Source of the DNA: Bacteroidota bacterium
Lineage (GTDB): Bacteria; Bacteroidota; Ignavibacteria; Kryptoniales; JAKASW01
Length of the DNA stretch: 64,000 nucleotides
Direction: 5' to 3'
Assembly (NCBI GenBank): GCA_023480735.1
Contig: JAMCXB010000017.1
Coordinates: 1-64,000 of the forward strand
The notes under the pieces are model-generated. The model did not search any database. It saw nothing but the letters and a program-made list of their open reading frames with translations, and had not been told where the DNA came from. Below, piece after piece: positions 36,082 to 45,222 of this stretch (positions are counted from its first letter, which is position 1; every line of letters starts with the position of its first letter). Made by a program: the position numbers and the translations under genes.

Positions 36082-36530
36082 CTCAACCTTGCCTTGACAA
36101 TCTCTTGCACAATTTTTCCATCCGTCTTACCACGCAGCTCTTTCATCGCGGCCCCCATGAGCTTGCCGAAGTCCTTCTGGTCTTGAACGCCCAGCTTAGC
36201 CGCCAATTCGTCGACGAACTTGACAATGTCCTCCCGGCTCATCTGTTTCGGTAGATACTCCTGTATTATTTCCAGCTCTTCCCGCTCCTTGTCCGCAAGA
36301 TCCTTGCGTCCGGCCTTGTCAAATTCCTCTATCGCTTCTTTTCTCATTTTGGCCGAGCTTAACAGAACCTGCATCTCATCTTCCTCGGTCATTCCCTCGG
36401 GGGTTATACGCTTCTCGACTTCCTTCTCCAGCAATTTTGCCTTGACCATTCTCAGCGTCTCCAGACGACGAGCGTCCTTCTTCAACATTGCTGTCTTGAT
36501 ATGATCGTTGAGGGTTTCTTTTAATGTCAT
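36078..36530 (-). CDS. GatB/YqeY domain protein
   Basis: 150 residues, fully alpha-helical, homologous to the tail domain of the tRNA amidotransferase subunit GatB. KTAMLKKDARRLETLRM and EYLPKQMSREDI are family signatures. The function of free-standing YqeY proteins is not established. The ATG at 36530 overlaps the SDR stop by one base (TAATG), making the upstream ORF extension unnecessary. Confidence 0.9.
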   Translation of the reverse strand: MTLKETLNDHIKTAMLKKDARRLETLRMVKAKLLEKEVEKRITPEGMTEEDEMQVLLSSAKMRKEAIEEFDKAGRKDLADKEREELEIIQEYLPKQMSREDIVKFVDELAAKLGVQDQKDFGKLMGAAMKELRGKTDGKIVQEIVKARLS

Positions 36531-37237
36531 TATAGTTTCCCTGGAAATTTCAAAATTGTTCCGTTTAGTGATTCGCCAGTGCCGCACAAAAACAGGATGG
36601 CTTCTACTATCTCCTGAATCTTAACCCATTTGCTTGTATCGGCGTTTGGCATTGATTTTCTATTATTAAATGTGTCGATTACCGACGGGGCAATCCCGTA
36701 AACCGATATTCCATAATCCTTGTACTCTTCGGCTGCCGCCCTGGTTAGGGCGAGAACCGCGGCCTTTGAAGCAGAGTAAACGGCGCTGCCCGCTCCGGTG
36801 CCGAACACCTGCATCGAGACGAAGTTCACAATCCGTCCGAACTTTCGTTCTGCCATCAGGGGTAATACGGATGACATAATATTAAACGTCGGCACAAAGT
36901 CAATGGAGAGCATCTCCTGGAGTTCCGAAGGCGTGTGCTCATGAAGTCTCTTTCCCCCGATCCACCCGCCGAGCGCGTTAAGCAAGAAATCGATTCCGGC
37001 AAACCGGTCCTTCACTGAATGAACCACCCTTCCGGCTCCCTCAGGGCTCGACAGGTCAGCTTGTACAATGCAGACGAAGTCAGCATGTTTCTCGAAAGTC
37101 TCCCTCAGCTCTTTTTCTCTCCCGGCGTTCCTGTAGATAAACGCCACTTTGCTTCCGGCTCCAAGAAAGGCCTCTGCAAGCTCCTTCCCCACAGAACCGC
37201 CCGTTATAAGCGCGACCTTCCCGGATAGACTCATCAT
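36530..37237 (-). CDS. Short-chain dehydrogenase/reductase
   Basis: About 235 residues with a Rossmann fold. The cofactor loop is LITGGSVGKELAEAF, which departs from the common TGxxxGIG. The catalytic YSASK is present (SAVYSASKAAVLAL), preceded by NFVSMQ, with NALGG as the structural motif. Substrate unknown. The ORF track begins with a TTG; the ATG at 37237 or 37234 is more plausible. First gene of the yqeY-cvpA-mutS2 cluster. Confidence 0.88.
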   Translation of the reverse strand: MMSLSGKVALITGGSVGKELAEAFLGAGSKVAFIYRNAGREKELRETFEKHADFVCIVQADLSSPEGAGRVVHSVKDRFAGIDFLLNALGGWIGGKRLHEHTPSELQEMLSIDFVPTFNIMSSVLPLMAERKFGRIVNFVSMQVFGTGAGSAVYSASKAAVLALTRAAAEEYKDYGISVYGIAPSVIDTFNNRKSMPNADTSKWVKIQEIVEAILFLCGTGESLNGTILKFPGKL

Positions 37238-37694
37238 GTGAGAATTTATTTTCAAGACCGGTAAAAAGCAATTAGGACCGCTTGAAATGCTTTGTTTAGA
37301 GGAACAAATGAGCTACATTATCTCGCAAAACAACTAAAGAGCACGAAAAGGATAACCAAACGGTCGTTGTCAGGTTACTGTTTAGTGAATCTAAAAAACA
37401 TCTCAACAGCAGATTAGTAATAAATCGGAATTTTGAGTAGTCTATTTTCCGTAGCACGCAAGTCTTATGTTTGGCAAACACGGGGCGAATTTCCCAAACA
37501 TCTTACCTGCCCGTCTAAACACGTGATTTGGAAATATTCCCTGGATAACGGCGGAATTGCGGCATTAGACCACTGTGAGTCGAGCACCACCGAAGGATTG
37601 CGATTCGACATCCCTATATCAATATACAAGTCCACCAAGGACCATCTCCATTCAACTTCAATTAACCGAAGAAACAAAAAGAAAAGGAACGCCA
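37238..37694. other. Divergent intergenic region
   Basis: About 457 bp between the divergent SDR and peptidase genes. The peptidase ORF extends upstream into it but without coding character. No structured element is recognised. Promoters for both directions are expected here. Confidence 0.4.
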
Positions 37695-39761
37695 ATGAAT
37701 CTACATCGTACTCTTTCGAGGCTCGTTCTGCTTGGGTTTCTTTTTGCCGTCGTGACACAGGAATCTAACGTAATGGCACAGGAGAAACTTACAATGCAAA
37801 CCATCCCGGCGCTCGATCCGGCCAACATCGACGTGAGCGTGAAACCATCTCAGAGTTTCTACCTATACGCTAATGGTGAGTGGCTCAAGAAAAACCCCAT
37901 CCCCCCCGAGTACAGCAGATGGGGAAGCTTCTCTGAGCTCTTCGACCGTAACATGAACATCCTTCACGAAATCGCCTCCAGGGCCGCCGAAACAACAAAG
38001 GCAAAGAAGGGGACCGACGCACAGCTTGTCGGCGACTTTTTCTATAGCGGCATGGACTCGGCAAGCATAAACAATAACGGTATAACCCCGTTGCAGACTT
38101 ACTTTGATGAGATTGACGCGATTAAGTCCAAGAAAGGTCTCGAAGATGAAATAGCTAAACTGCAAGGAATGGGGGTGAATGTCTTGTTCTATTTCACGTC
38201 TGAACAGGATTTCAAGAACAGCGACATGATGATAGCGAGCGTTCACCAATCAGGTTTAAGTTTACCCGACCGGGACTATTACACCAAGACAGACGCGCAA
38301 TCAAAGCAGATTCTGAGCGATTACAGCGATTACATAAAGAACATGTTATCACTCACGGGCGAGAAAGATAAGCGGGCTTCCGAGAACGCAGAAGTAGTCC
38401 TCAAGATCGAGAACAGGCTTGCCGAAGCCTCTATGACCCGGGTCGAACGGCGGGACCCCAAGGCTACCTACAATATGATGACCGTCGCAAAGATCAACTC
38501 CTTAACACCAGATTTTTCGTGGAATAGCTACCTTCAGTATTTCCATCTCGAAGGCGTCAAAAAGATTAACGTTGGTCAACCGAAATTCATCGCCGCCGTC
38601 GGCAAGATGTTGAAGAATTTGAGCGTCAACGAATGGAAAGTTTACCTGAAGTGGCATTTACTAAACGCCATGGCGCCATACCTTAACGACGAATTTGTCG
38701 CAGAGCGATTCAACTTCTATGGGAAGACACTCAGTGGTGCCAAAGAACTCCAGCCGAGATGGAAAAGGGTAATCGGAACCATGGACCAAGAGATAGGTTT
38801 TGCTCTCGGCAAGCTGTACGTCGAGAAACATTTTTCTCCCGAGGCAAAGGCTCGAGCCGAGCAGATGGTGCATAACCTGGAAGTGGCATTCGCGCAGAGA
38901 ATCAAGAAGGTAGACTGGATGAGCGAAACCACGAGGAAACAGGCGCTCATCAAGCTAAAGACAATCGTAAACAAGATCGGCTATCCGGACAAGTGGAAGA
39001 GCTATGCCGGACTGGACATCAACAGAGGCCCGTATGTCCTGAACGTCATCCGGGCGAACGAATTTGAGCTCAACTTCGAGTTAAACAAGGTTGGCAAGCC
39101 GGTAGATCGCACGGAGTGGGGAATGACTCCTCCGACAGTGAACGCATACTACGACCCGTCGATGAACGAGATCGTCTTCCCCGCCGGAATCCTCCAACCG
39201 CCTTTCTTCAATCCGACCGCCGATGACGCGGTGAACTACGGAGGAATGGGTGCCGTCATCGGACATGAGATGACGCACGGTTTCGATGACCAAGGCAGCC
39301 AGTTCGACGCCAAGGGCAACCTAAAGGATTGGTGGACGAAACAAGATGCCGTAAACTTCAAGAAGAAGGCTGACGTATTGGTCCAGCAGTTCGGTAGTTA
39401 CACTGTTCTCGACTCACTTCATATTAATGGTAAGCTTACAGAGGGCGAGAATATAGCGGACCTCGGTGGAGTATCGATTGCCTTCGACGCATTCGAAAGG
39501 ACGCTCAAGGGTACCCCCCGTCCGGCGAAGATCGACGGCTTCACGCCGGAGCAGAGATTCTTCCTGGCCTGGGCTCAGATGTGGAGGGAAAACGACACTC
39601 CGCAGGCTCTGAGACAGCGGCTCATCGTCGACCCGCATTCGCCAAACGAGTACCGGTGCAACGGACCGTTGTCTGACTTTCCTGCTTTCTACGAAGCGTT
39701 CGGCATCAAGCCGGGCGATCCGATGTACAGAGCAGAAGATGTGAGAGCAAAGATCTGGTAA
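37695..39761 (+). CDS. M13-family metallopeptidase (PepO/neprilysin-like)
   Basis: 688 residues. A signal peptide (LSRLVLLGFLFAVVTQESNVMA) indicates export. The N-terminal PeptidaseM13_N domain covers about 45-430, and the catalytic domain has the zinc motif GHEMTHGFDD (HExxH) and the third ligand Glu in GENIADLGG. The substrate-binding NAYYDP and the C-terminal CNGPLSDFPAFYEAF are conserved. Members cut short peptides in the periplasm or outside the cell. The start is placed at ATG 37695, preceded by AAAAGGAA. The 40 upstream codons of the ORF track are rejected. Monocistronic. Confidence 0.94.
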   Translation: MNLHRTLSRLVLLGFLFAVVTQESNVMAQEKLTMQTIPALDPANIDVSVKPSQSFYLYANGEWLKKNPIPPEYSRWGSFSELFDRNMNILHEIASRAAETTKAKKGTDAQLVGDFFYSGMDSASINNNGITPLQTYFDEIDAIKSKKGLEDEIAKLQGMGVNVLFYFTSEQDFKNSDMMIASVHQSGLSLPDRDYYTKTDAQSKQILSDYSDYIKNMLSLTGEKDKRASENAEVVLKIENRLAEASMTRVERRDPKATYNMMTVAKINSLTPDFSWNSYLQYFHLEGVKKINVGQPKFIAAVGKMLKNLSVNEWKVYLKWHLLNAMAPYLNDEFVAERFNFYGKTLSGAKELQPRWKRVIGTMDQEIGFALGKLYVEKHFSPEAKARAEQMVHNLEVAFAQRIKKVDWMSETTRKQALIKLKTIVNKIGYPDKWKSYAGLDINRGPYVLNVIRANEFELNFELNKVGKPVDRTEWGMTPPTVNAYYDPSMNEIVFPAGILQPPFFNPTADDAVNYGGMGAVIGHEMTHGFDDQGSQFDAKGNLKDWWTKQDAVNFKKKADVLVQQFGSYTVLDSLHINGKLTEGENIADLGGVSIAFDAFERTLKGTPRPAKIDGFTPEQRFFLAWAQMWRENDTPQALRQRLIVDPHSPNEYRCNGPLSDFPAFYEAFGIKPGDPMYRAEDVRAKIW

Positions 39762-39963
39762 ACTGTGGAAGGGCGACCGTCGCCTTCGTAGCGGCGGTCG
39801 CTTGCTGTGGAACTCGCTCCTTATTCCTAGGAGTCTGTCGGGGAAGAAAGATTTTCGTGTACAAAGTTGGTTGAGGCGTAATCATGATATTTCGTTAGTT
39901 TAGACTTGGCGCATTTTTTTGTCTCGCTAAGATCCGAAGAGATGATTCCTCCATAGTCTCACC

Positions 39964-40386
39964 TCATCCATATCGGAACAGTTTAAGCAGATTGTGTGTA
40001 AGACAGATTAAACGCCATTCCGCCCTCACTTTTTCCAGCCCCCTTAACAGAAATTGCCGAAATCCTCTTACTTGTTTTATCTGCCCAAACACTGGCTCAA
40101 CCGTTTCCTTGCGCTTCGAGTAAGCTTTCTTCCCTTTCTTTGTCCTCAGTTTACGCCTCATCAATTCCTTGACACCCATTCCTTTCGGCTTCCTCCCCCG
40201 AACAACACCGATTCTGTACCATTCCCCATGATCGAGCCTCTCCGGCGTTATATATGTCTCAATCCCCTTGGACTGGACCCCTTGCCATTCCGCGCAAGCC
40301 AGTCCGTCCCCTCCGACGGAGAGGACTACAGGGGTGGGTTCGGATATCACGCATTGCCTAACTATCCCCGCGCTATTATTTTCCAC
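39964..40386 (-). pseudogene. C-terminal remnant of an IS1182/IS4-type transposase
   Basis: 140 codons matching only the last third of a DDE transposase. The stretch SKRKETVEPVFGQIKQVRGF holds the final catalytic Glu in the Y/K-x-R-x3-E-x6-K pattern, and ends THNLLKLFR as in IS1182-like proteins. The region where the second catalytic Asp should be (DAGY) reads VGGDGLA. The N-terminal half with the first Asp is missing. No flanking inverted repeats were found, so this is a decayed insertion sequence. Confidence 0.75.
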
Positions 40387-40534
40387 AGTGTACGTCTCCT
40401 TTCACGTAATTAAGAATTTAACTTACGCGAGAATGTGGTTTTCAAGAACAGACAAAACGACAAATCTCTTCCTTGAATGATTTGGTGTTAAACGTAGTGA
40501 TTCTCATCTCTATTGGTATATTCACACACCCCTA

Positions 40535-40557
40535 AATCCCCTCTGGTAGAGGGGACT
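40535..40557. repeat. Short palindrome AAATCCCCTCT-type
   Basis: TCCCCTCT and AGAGGGGA pair around GGT. The surrounding CCCCTAAATCCCCTC sequence resembles short palindromes dispersed in many Bacteroidota genomes, from memory. It may act as a terminator between the transposase remnant and the DUF559 gene. Confidence 0.35.
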
Positions 40558-40594
40558 TAATCGGCGAACATTCCACTGCCACCCGTCATCTCGA

Positions 40595-40924
40595 TTACTC
40601 GTCAATTTTGCCTGTGTAGTCATCAATCCATGCCCCGATCACCTGGACGACAGCGTTAAGGTTGGTCTTAACATCAGAATCCGTAAATCTCAGAAAGTGT
40701 ACCCCCAACGACTCCAGCCTTCTCTGTCTGAACTCATCATACTTTCCTTTGCCAACATGACTTGCACCATCGATCTCGATCGCGAGAAAGAGCTCGAGAC
40801 AATAGAAATCTACGACGTATCTGTCAATCGGCTTCTGACGATGAAAATCGAAACCGCGCAGTTGCTTTCCCTTGAGTACACCCCACAACAGTATTTCCGC
40901 AAGCGTACCATCATAACAAGACAT
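40595..40924 (-). CDS. DUF559 domain protein (Vsr-like endonuclease fold)
   Basis: About 109 residues. The DUF559 core is clear: LAEILLWGVLKGKQLRGFDFHRQ, then PIDRYVVDFYCLELFLAIEIDG and RRLESLGVHFLRFTDSDV, with the Asp and Glu expected in a restriction-enzyme-like PD-(D/E)xK fold. The usual first 10 residues (ALRxNMT motif) are missing, and no ribosome-binding site precedes the ATG, so the N-terminus may be cut. The natural substrate is unknown. It lies downstream of purM on the same strand, next to a dead transposase, which fits horizontal acquisition. Confidence 0.75.
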   Translation of the reverse strand: MSCYDGTLAEILLWGVLKGKQLRGFDFHRQKPIDRYVVDFYCLELFLAIEIDGASHVGKGKYDEFRQRRLESLGVHFLRFTDSDVKTNLNAVVQVIGAWIDDYTGKIDE

Positions 40925-40984
40925 CACATGTGTCTGACAGCAGCCTTCAGCAAAGTGGCCCGGACAGGAATACCTGTCGCCTTG

Positions 40985-41980
40985 TTACTTCACAACTTCC
41001 CCGACGACAAACGATTCTTCGCCCATCTTCTTCAGGCTTGAGACAAGTCTGTCTGCTTCATCAGAAGGAACAATCATTATTAAGCCTATCCCCATATTCA
41101 ACGCTCTTCTCGCATCGTCGTCAGGCACGTTCCCCATCTTCTGTATCATTCTGAATATCGGCGGGACATCCCAATTTTCCCAGAACACTCTAAATTTCTT
41201 CGGCTCACGAATAACCCTGACTGTGTTTCCTTCTATTCCGCCGCCCGTAACGTGAACCATCCCGCACACGGTAAATTTCTTTGTCACGGATTTCATCAGC
41301 TTCAGATATGACCGGTGTGTCTTAAGCAGCGCCTCTCCGACTGTCTCACCGAGTTCATCCACATAACTGTCGAGCTTGTAATTCGATAGGAGCACCTTTC
41401 TCGCCAAAGAGTAGCCGTTCGTATGCAATCCGGTCGACGGCACGCCGATGAGGACGTCTCCCTTTCTGACTTTCTTCCCATCGATGACTTTCGTTTTGTC
41501 TACCACTCCGACTATCGTACCAGCCAGATCGTAGTCGTTTTCGGAATAGACTCCCGGCATTTCGGCCGTCTCACCGCCGATCAAGGCGAGGCCGTTTTGC
41601 TTGCAGGCCTTGGAGAGCCCTTTCACGACTTCACCGGCGATATCGGCATTCAACTTCCCGCACGCATAGTAGTCCAGAAAAAAGAGCGGGACCGCGCCGC
41701 CGACTCCTATGTCGTTGACACAATGGTTGACGAGGTCCTGACCTATCGTGTCGTGCTTTCCCATTTCGATTGCTATCTTGACTTTTGTTCCAACCCCGTC
41801 GACACTCGACACAAGAATCGGATTGCGATATCCCGGGAACTTACCGTTGTAGAAACCACCGAAGAATCCAATTTCGGACAATACATTCTTGTTGAAAGTC
41901 TGTTTTGCCAGCGGCTTTATCTGCTTTACCAGTTTTTCGGCCTCAACAATATTGACGCCGCTTTGTTTATAGGTAGTCAT
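40985..41980 (-). CDS. purM: Phosphoribosylformylglycinamidine cyclo-ligase
   Basis: AIR synthetase, the fifth step of purine synthesis, 331 residues. Motifs are TYKQSGVNI at the N-terminus, SSVDGVGTKVKIA, GGETAEMPGVY and MVHVTGGGIEGN. The ORF-track start (GTG 42004) overlaps the aroB stop as GTGA and is possible through coupling. The ATG at 41980 gives the usual N-terminus. It closes the aroK-aroB-purM group. Confidence 0.94.
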   Translation of the reverse strand: MTTYKQSGVNIVEAEKLVKQIKPLAKQTFNKNVLSEIGFFGGFYNGKFPGYRNPILVSSVDGVGTKVKIAIEMGKHDTIGQDLVNHCVNDIGVGGAVPLFFLDYYACGKLNADIAGEVVKGLSKACKQNGLALIGGETAEMPGVYSENDYDLAGTIVGVVDKTKVIDGKKVRKGDVLIGVPSTGLHTNGYSLARKVLLSNYKLDSYVDELGETVGEALLKTHRSYLKLMKSVTKKFTVCGMVHVTGGGIEGNTVRVIREPKKFRVFWENWDVPPIFRMIQKMGNVPDDDARRALNMGIGLIMIVPSDEADRLVSSLKKMGEESFVVGEVVK

Positions 41981-42000
41981 TCTTCCAGTATTTATTTTAT

Positions 42001-43086
42001 TCACTTCAATGATAATAATCCATCGGCCGCCACGAACTTCATGGCTGCAACTACATTCTTCGTTGAAACATCGTCCCGCATGACGACCCTGCCGATTCCC
42101 GTGGGAAGGACAAACCTGACCTTGCCTGCTTTCATCTTCTTGTCATAGTTCACGCGACTGAGAACCTGGTCCATATCGACGCCGGCTGTCGACTGCCTGG
42201 CGATTTGCCTAACCATTTTCAGAATGCGCTCGAAACTGGACGGACGAAGGAGTTTCATATGCATGGCTATGTGCGATTCCGCAACCAAACCTATGAGGAC
42301 TGCTTCGCCGTGCTTGAAAGTGCCATAACCCGTAGCGGATTCTATGGCGTGACCAATCGTGTGGCCCAGATTAAGATGCGCCCTGATTCCGGCTTCCGTC
42401 ATATCCTTCTCGACATATCTCTTCTTGGTGTCTACCGAAATCCTGATCGTCTTTTCGAGCGTTTTCTTCTCCTTGTTCAGGAGTCTCGCCGTGTTCTTCT
42501 CAACGAATTCAAAAAACGGTTCCCCTCTAAGGACCGCGTATTTGGCTATTTCACCCAGGCCGCAAATGAGCTCTTCTTTGGGAAGCGTCTCCAGAAAACT
42601 CGTGTTCATGATGATGGAGCTGGGCTGATGGAATGCACCTATCATGTTCTTGCCGAGGTTATGATTCACGCCTACTTTCCCGCCGACCGAACTGTCCACC
42701 ATCGCCAAGAGAGTGGTCGGGACGTGGACATACTCTATTCCCCGCTGGAAAATTGCGGCAACGAAGCCCGACAGATCTCCCGTAATCCCCCCGCCAATAG
42801 CAAACAGGGTGGAATCCCGCCTGATGTTTCTTTGAAGGAAGAAAGTCAGTAGTTCTTCGGCATGTTCGATATTCTTGTTCTCTTCCGTTGCAGGGAATGT
42901 TGCGACAACTGCTCCATCGATGTTTCCGATGTCTTTGACAAGACCCTTGTAGAGATCGGCCACACTCGAATCCACCACTACTGCAGGCTTGCTGGCAGAG
43001 CGCAACAGTGACAGCAGAACTGAGTCGGAGTCGTCGATATGGATTGGCACCCTGGAAGAGTTTACCCGGTAACTCAAAGTCTTCAT
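42001..43086 (-). CDS. aroB: 3-dehydroquinate synthase
   Basis: Second enzyme of the shikimate pathway, 361 residues, NAD- and metal-dependent. Features are GGGITGDLSGFVAAIFQRG, the VPTTLLAMVDSSVGGKVGVN signature, and the metal ligands in GHTIGHAIE and KHGEAV. It starts four bases inside aroK and precedes purM. Confidence 0.95.
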   Translation of the reverse strand: MKTLSYRVNSSRVPIHIDDSDSVLLSLLRSASKPAVVVDSSVADLYKGLVKDIGNIDGAVVATFPATEENKNIEHAEELLTFFLQRNIRRDSTLFAIGGGITGDLSGFVAAIFQRGIEYVHVPTTLLAMVDSSVGGKVGVNHNLGKNMIGAFHQPSSIIMNTSFLETLPKEELICGLGEIAKYAVLRGEPFFEFVEKNTARLLNKEKKTLEKTIRISVDTKKRYVEKDMTEAGIRAHLNLGHTIGHAIESATGYGTFKHGEAVLIGLVAESHIAMHMKLLRPSSFERILKMVRQIARQSTAGVDMDQVLSRVNYDKKMKAGKVRFVLPTGIGRVVMRDDVSTKNVVAAMKFVAADGLLSLK

Positions 43087-43634
43087 AAGATTCTTTCCCG
43101 CAATTTTAACACAATCTCCTTGATACTTTCCGATATACTCAAATTGGACGTGTCGACTACAATGCTGGCTTCAAGATAATGCTTCTCCCTTTCCCTGAGA
43201 AGTGATCTGACTCTAACAGACAGTTCTTCCTCCGTTAACGGATGTCCATTGGGTGAAAGAAGCATCGGCCTGCTGCTCCGGGCGCGTACTCGCTCCAGGA
43301 TATTGTTTGCATCCGATTTCAAATATACGAGGATTCCTCTGTTTTTGACCAGGATACGATTCTCTTCGCTGGTAAGAGCTCCGCCTCCGAGCGCGACAAC
43401 CACATTCCCTTCCTGAAGCACTATTTCTTTCAGGACCCGTTCTTCCAAGGCGCGAAAATATTTCTCGCCGTATGTCTTGAAAATATCACGGATAGAAAGA
43501 CTTTCTTTCTCTTCGATGACGCTGTCGGCGTCGATGAAACCGTAGTGAATCTCGCGTGCAAGCAAGGGACCGATCGTACTCTTTCCGCTTCCCATAAATC
43601 CCGCGAGAAACACAAAATGTCGCGATTCAATCAC
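43083..43634 (-). CDS. aroK: Shikimate kinase
   Basis: 183 residues, P-loop kinase of the fifth shikimate step. Walker A GFMGSGKSTIG, shikimate-binding residues in DADSVIEE, FRALEERVLKE and GGGAL, and the lid in RARSSRPMLL. It overlaps the upstream CorC-like gene by eight bases and aroB by four, so the three are co-translated. Confidence 0.95.
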   Translation of the reverse strand: MIESRHFVFLAGFMGSGKSTIGPLLAREIHYGFIDADSVIEEKESLSIRDIFKTYGEKYFRALEERVLKEIVLQEGNVVVALGGGALTSEENRILVKNRGILVYLKSDANNILERVRARSSRPMLLSPNGHPLTEEELSVRVRSLLREREKHYLEASIVVDTSNLSISESIKEIVLKLRERIL

Positions 43635-44922
43635 TTTCTCTCACCGAGCCTGAATATAACTGTCGAAGTTTAACTTGCAAAACAGTTTTTGGAGTCGCCT
43701 GTTCTACGTCAAATTCAAAATTGCCGATTGTCAGTTTGCTGCCTACTCTGGGCACTGACTCGTGTCGGTTTATCAACAAAGAGGAGACGGTAACTCCGGG
43801 CTCAAAATCGAACTCGAATCCACCAACATCCGAAGATATCTCCTCCAGTCTCGCATTCCCTTTTACCGCGAAAGTCCCGTCTGTCAATTTCGTGACAAGC
43901 GCCCCTTCCCTCGGCATCTCCGCGCTGGACCCGAAAATCTCTCGAACCACATCGGAAAGTGTTACGATCCCTGCCAATCCCCCGAATTCGTCCACAACTA
44001 CGGCAATGTGGAGCCTGTTCGCTCTAAATGTCTCCAGAAGACTTTCGAGCGATTGGGTCTCCGGTACAAATACCGGCTTACGCATCAAGGCCCTGACGCT
44101 GAATTTCTTTCTGGCCGTTTTTTTCCTAAGTACGGGCAAGACGTCTCTTGCGTACAACATCCCTACAATATTGTCCGGAGCGCCGGAGTAAACGGGAAGC
44201 CTCGAATGACCGCTTCTGTTGAACGTCTCGACCACGACTTCGAACTGGCTGGTGTCCTGGACACTCACTATCTCTGTCCTCAAGGTCATTGTATCCCTTA
44301 CGTTCTTTTCGCCGAGGAAGGAAATCTTCCCGAGGAGGTCGGCTTCATTCTTGTCGATAACTCCCACGCTGCCCGCCACATTAGACAGAGTCTTCAAACC
44401 CTGGCTGTCGATTGTCAAAACGGGTTTCCTTCTCCTCGTGGTTATTCTGGACAAAAAGGAATTGAGTGGATAGACAATCGGACTCGCGACAACGAGCAGC
44501 ACCGCCATCAGCGGAAGGCAAATCGTAGCGACCAATTTCGGATTGCGCGCCGCGACAATCTTCGGAACGGAGTCGGCAAAAAGAATGAGCAGCCCGGAAA
44601 CAACCACTACCTCCAATCCAATAGCAAGTGTTTTATCAAATGAAAACTTGGCGGCGAGGTCCAATGCCAGTGAAGCCCCGATTAACGTGAACAGGAAAAC
44701 GGCTATCGAATTTGATACTAGTATCGTCGAGAGTAAACGCTGCGGCGAGCCGTATATGAGCGATGATACTTTCCCCTTTATCTGCTCGCCGGAACTGGTA
44801 ATAGAATAGAGAGCGACTTCCGCCGCTGACAGGGCAAAAGCAAATAAAAGTAATACGATTATGATTAGAATCTTGATTGCCACTCTTCCTAACAAATTGT
44901 AGAAAAAAAAGGAGATTTCCAC
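43627..44922 (-). CDS. CNNM/CorC-like membrane protein (DUF21-CBS-CorC_HlyC)
   Basis: About 431 residues. The N-terminal DUF21 domain has four helices (to about residue 165), then a tandem CBS pair around MTLRTEIVSVQDTSQF to VVREIFG, and a C-terminal CorC_HlyC domain. Relatives take part in Mg2+ and Co2+ transport or resistance. The start is unclear. The ORF stays open 29 bases into MITE copy 2, where the track places a TTG (44970). GTG codons at 44922 and 44883 are candidates and none has a good ribosome-binding site. The MITE insertion therefore lies directly at the 5' end and may have replaced the original leader. Confidence 0.82.
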   Translation of the reverse strand: MEISFFFYNLLGRVAIKILIIIVLLLFAFALSAAEVALYSITSSGEQIKGKVSSLIYGSPQRLLSTILVSNSIAVFLFTLIGASLALDLAAKFSFDKTLAIGLEVVVVSGLLILFADSVPKIVAARNPKLVATICLPLMAVLLVVASPIVYPLNSFLSRITTRRRKPVLTIDSQGLKTLSNVAGSVGVIDKNEADLLGKISFLGEKNVRDTMTLRTEIVSVQDTSQFEVVVETFNRSGHSRLPVYSGAPDNIVGMLYARDVLPVLRKKTARKKFSVRALMRKPVFVPETQSLESLLETFRANRLHIAVVVDEFGGLAGIVTLSDVVREIFGSSAEMPREGALVTKLTDGTFAVKGNARLEEISSDVGGFEFDFEPGVTVSSLLINRHESVPRVGSKLTIGNFEFDVEQATPKTVLQVKLRQLYSGSVRESD

Positions 44923-44941
44923 GATCTTTAACTGAAAAAAT

Positions 44942-45057
44942 GTAACCCCACACTTATGGTTTCTCGCCAAGCCGCTCGCAAAGCGAACCGCTCGTCAACA
45001 TTCCTTTGCGTTCTTGGCGCCTTTGCGAGAGAAATAACCCTTTCAGTGAGGCATTAC
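44942..45057 (+). mobile_element. MITE copy 2 (116 bp, IS66-like ends)
   Basis: Same element as copies 1 and 3, here running GTAACCCC to GGCATTAC. It differs from copy 1 by two substitutions. It is flanked by the perfect 8-bp target duplication GAAAAAAT (44934-44941 and 45058-45065). It lies at the 5' end of the CorC-like gene. Confidence 0.9.
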
Positions 45058-45222
45058 GAAAAAATGTGGTCTGCTGAAATGTCCGTAGTCCCCCGGCTCA
45101 GGCTCAATGCTGGAACCGGAATTCACCATAGCGGCACGATAAACTCGAAAACACCGGTGAAAACAGCAGTGTATCACCGCAACGAACACGCGGCCGATTC
45201 AACGTTTCAATAAATGGGCTCA

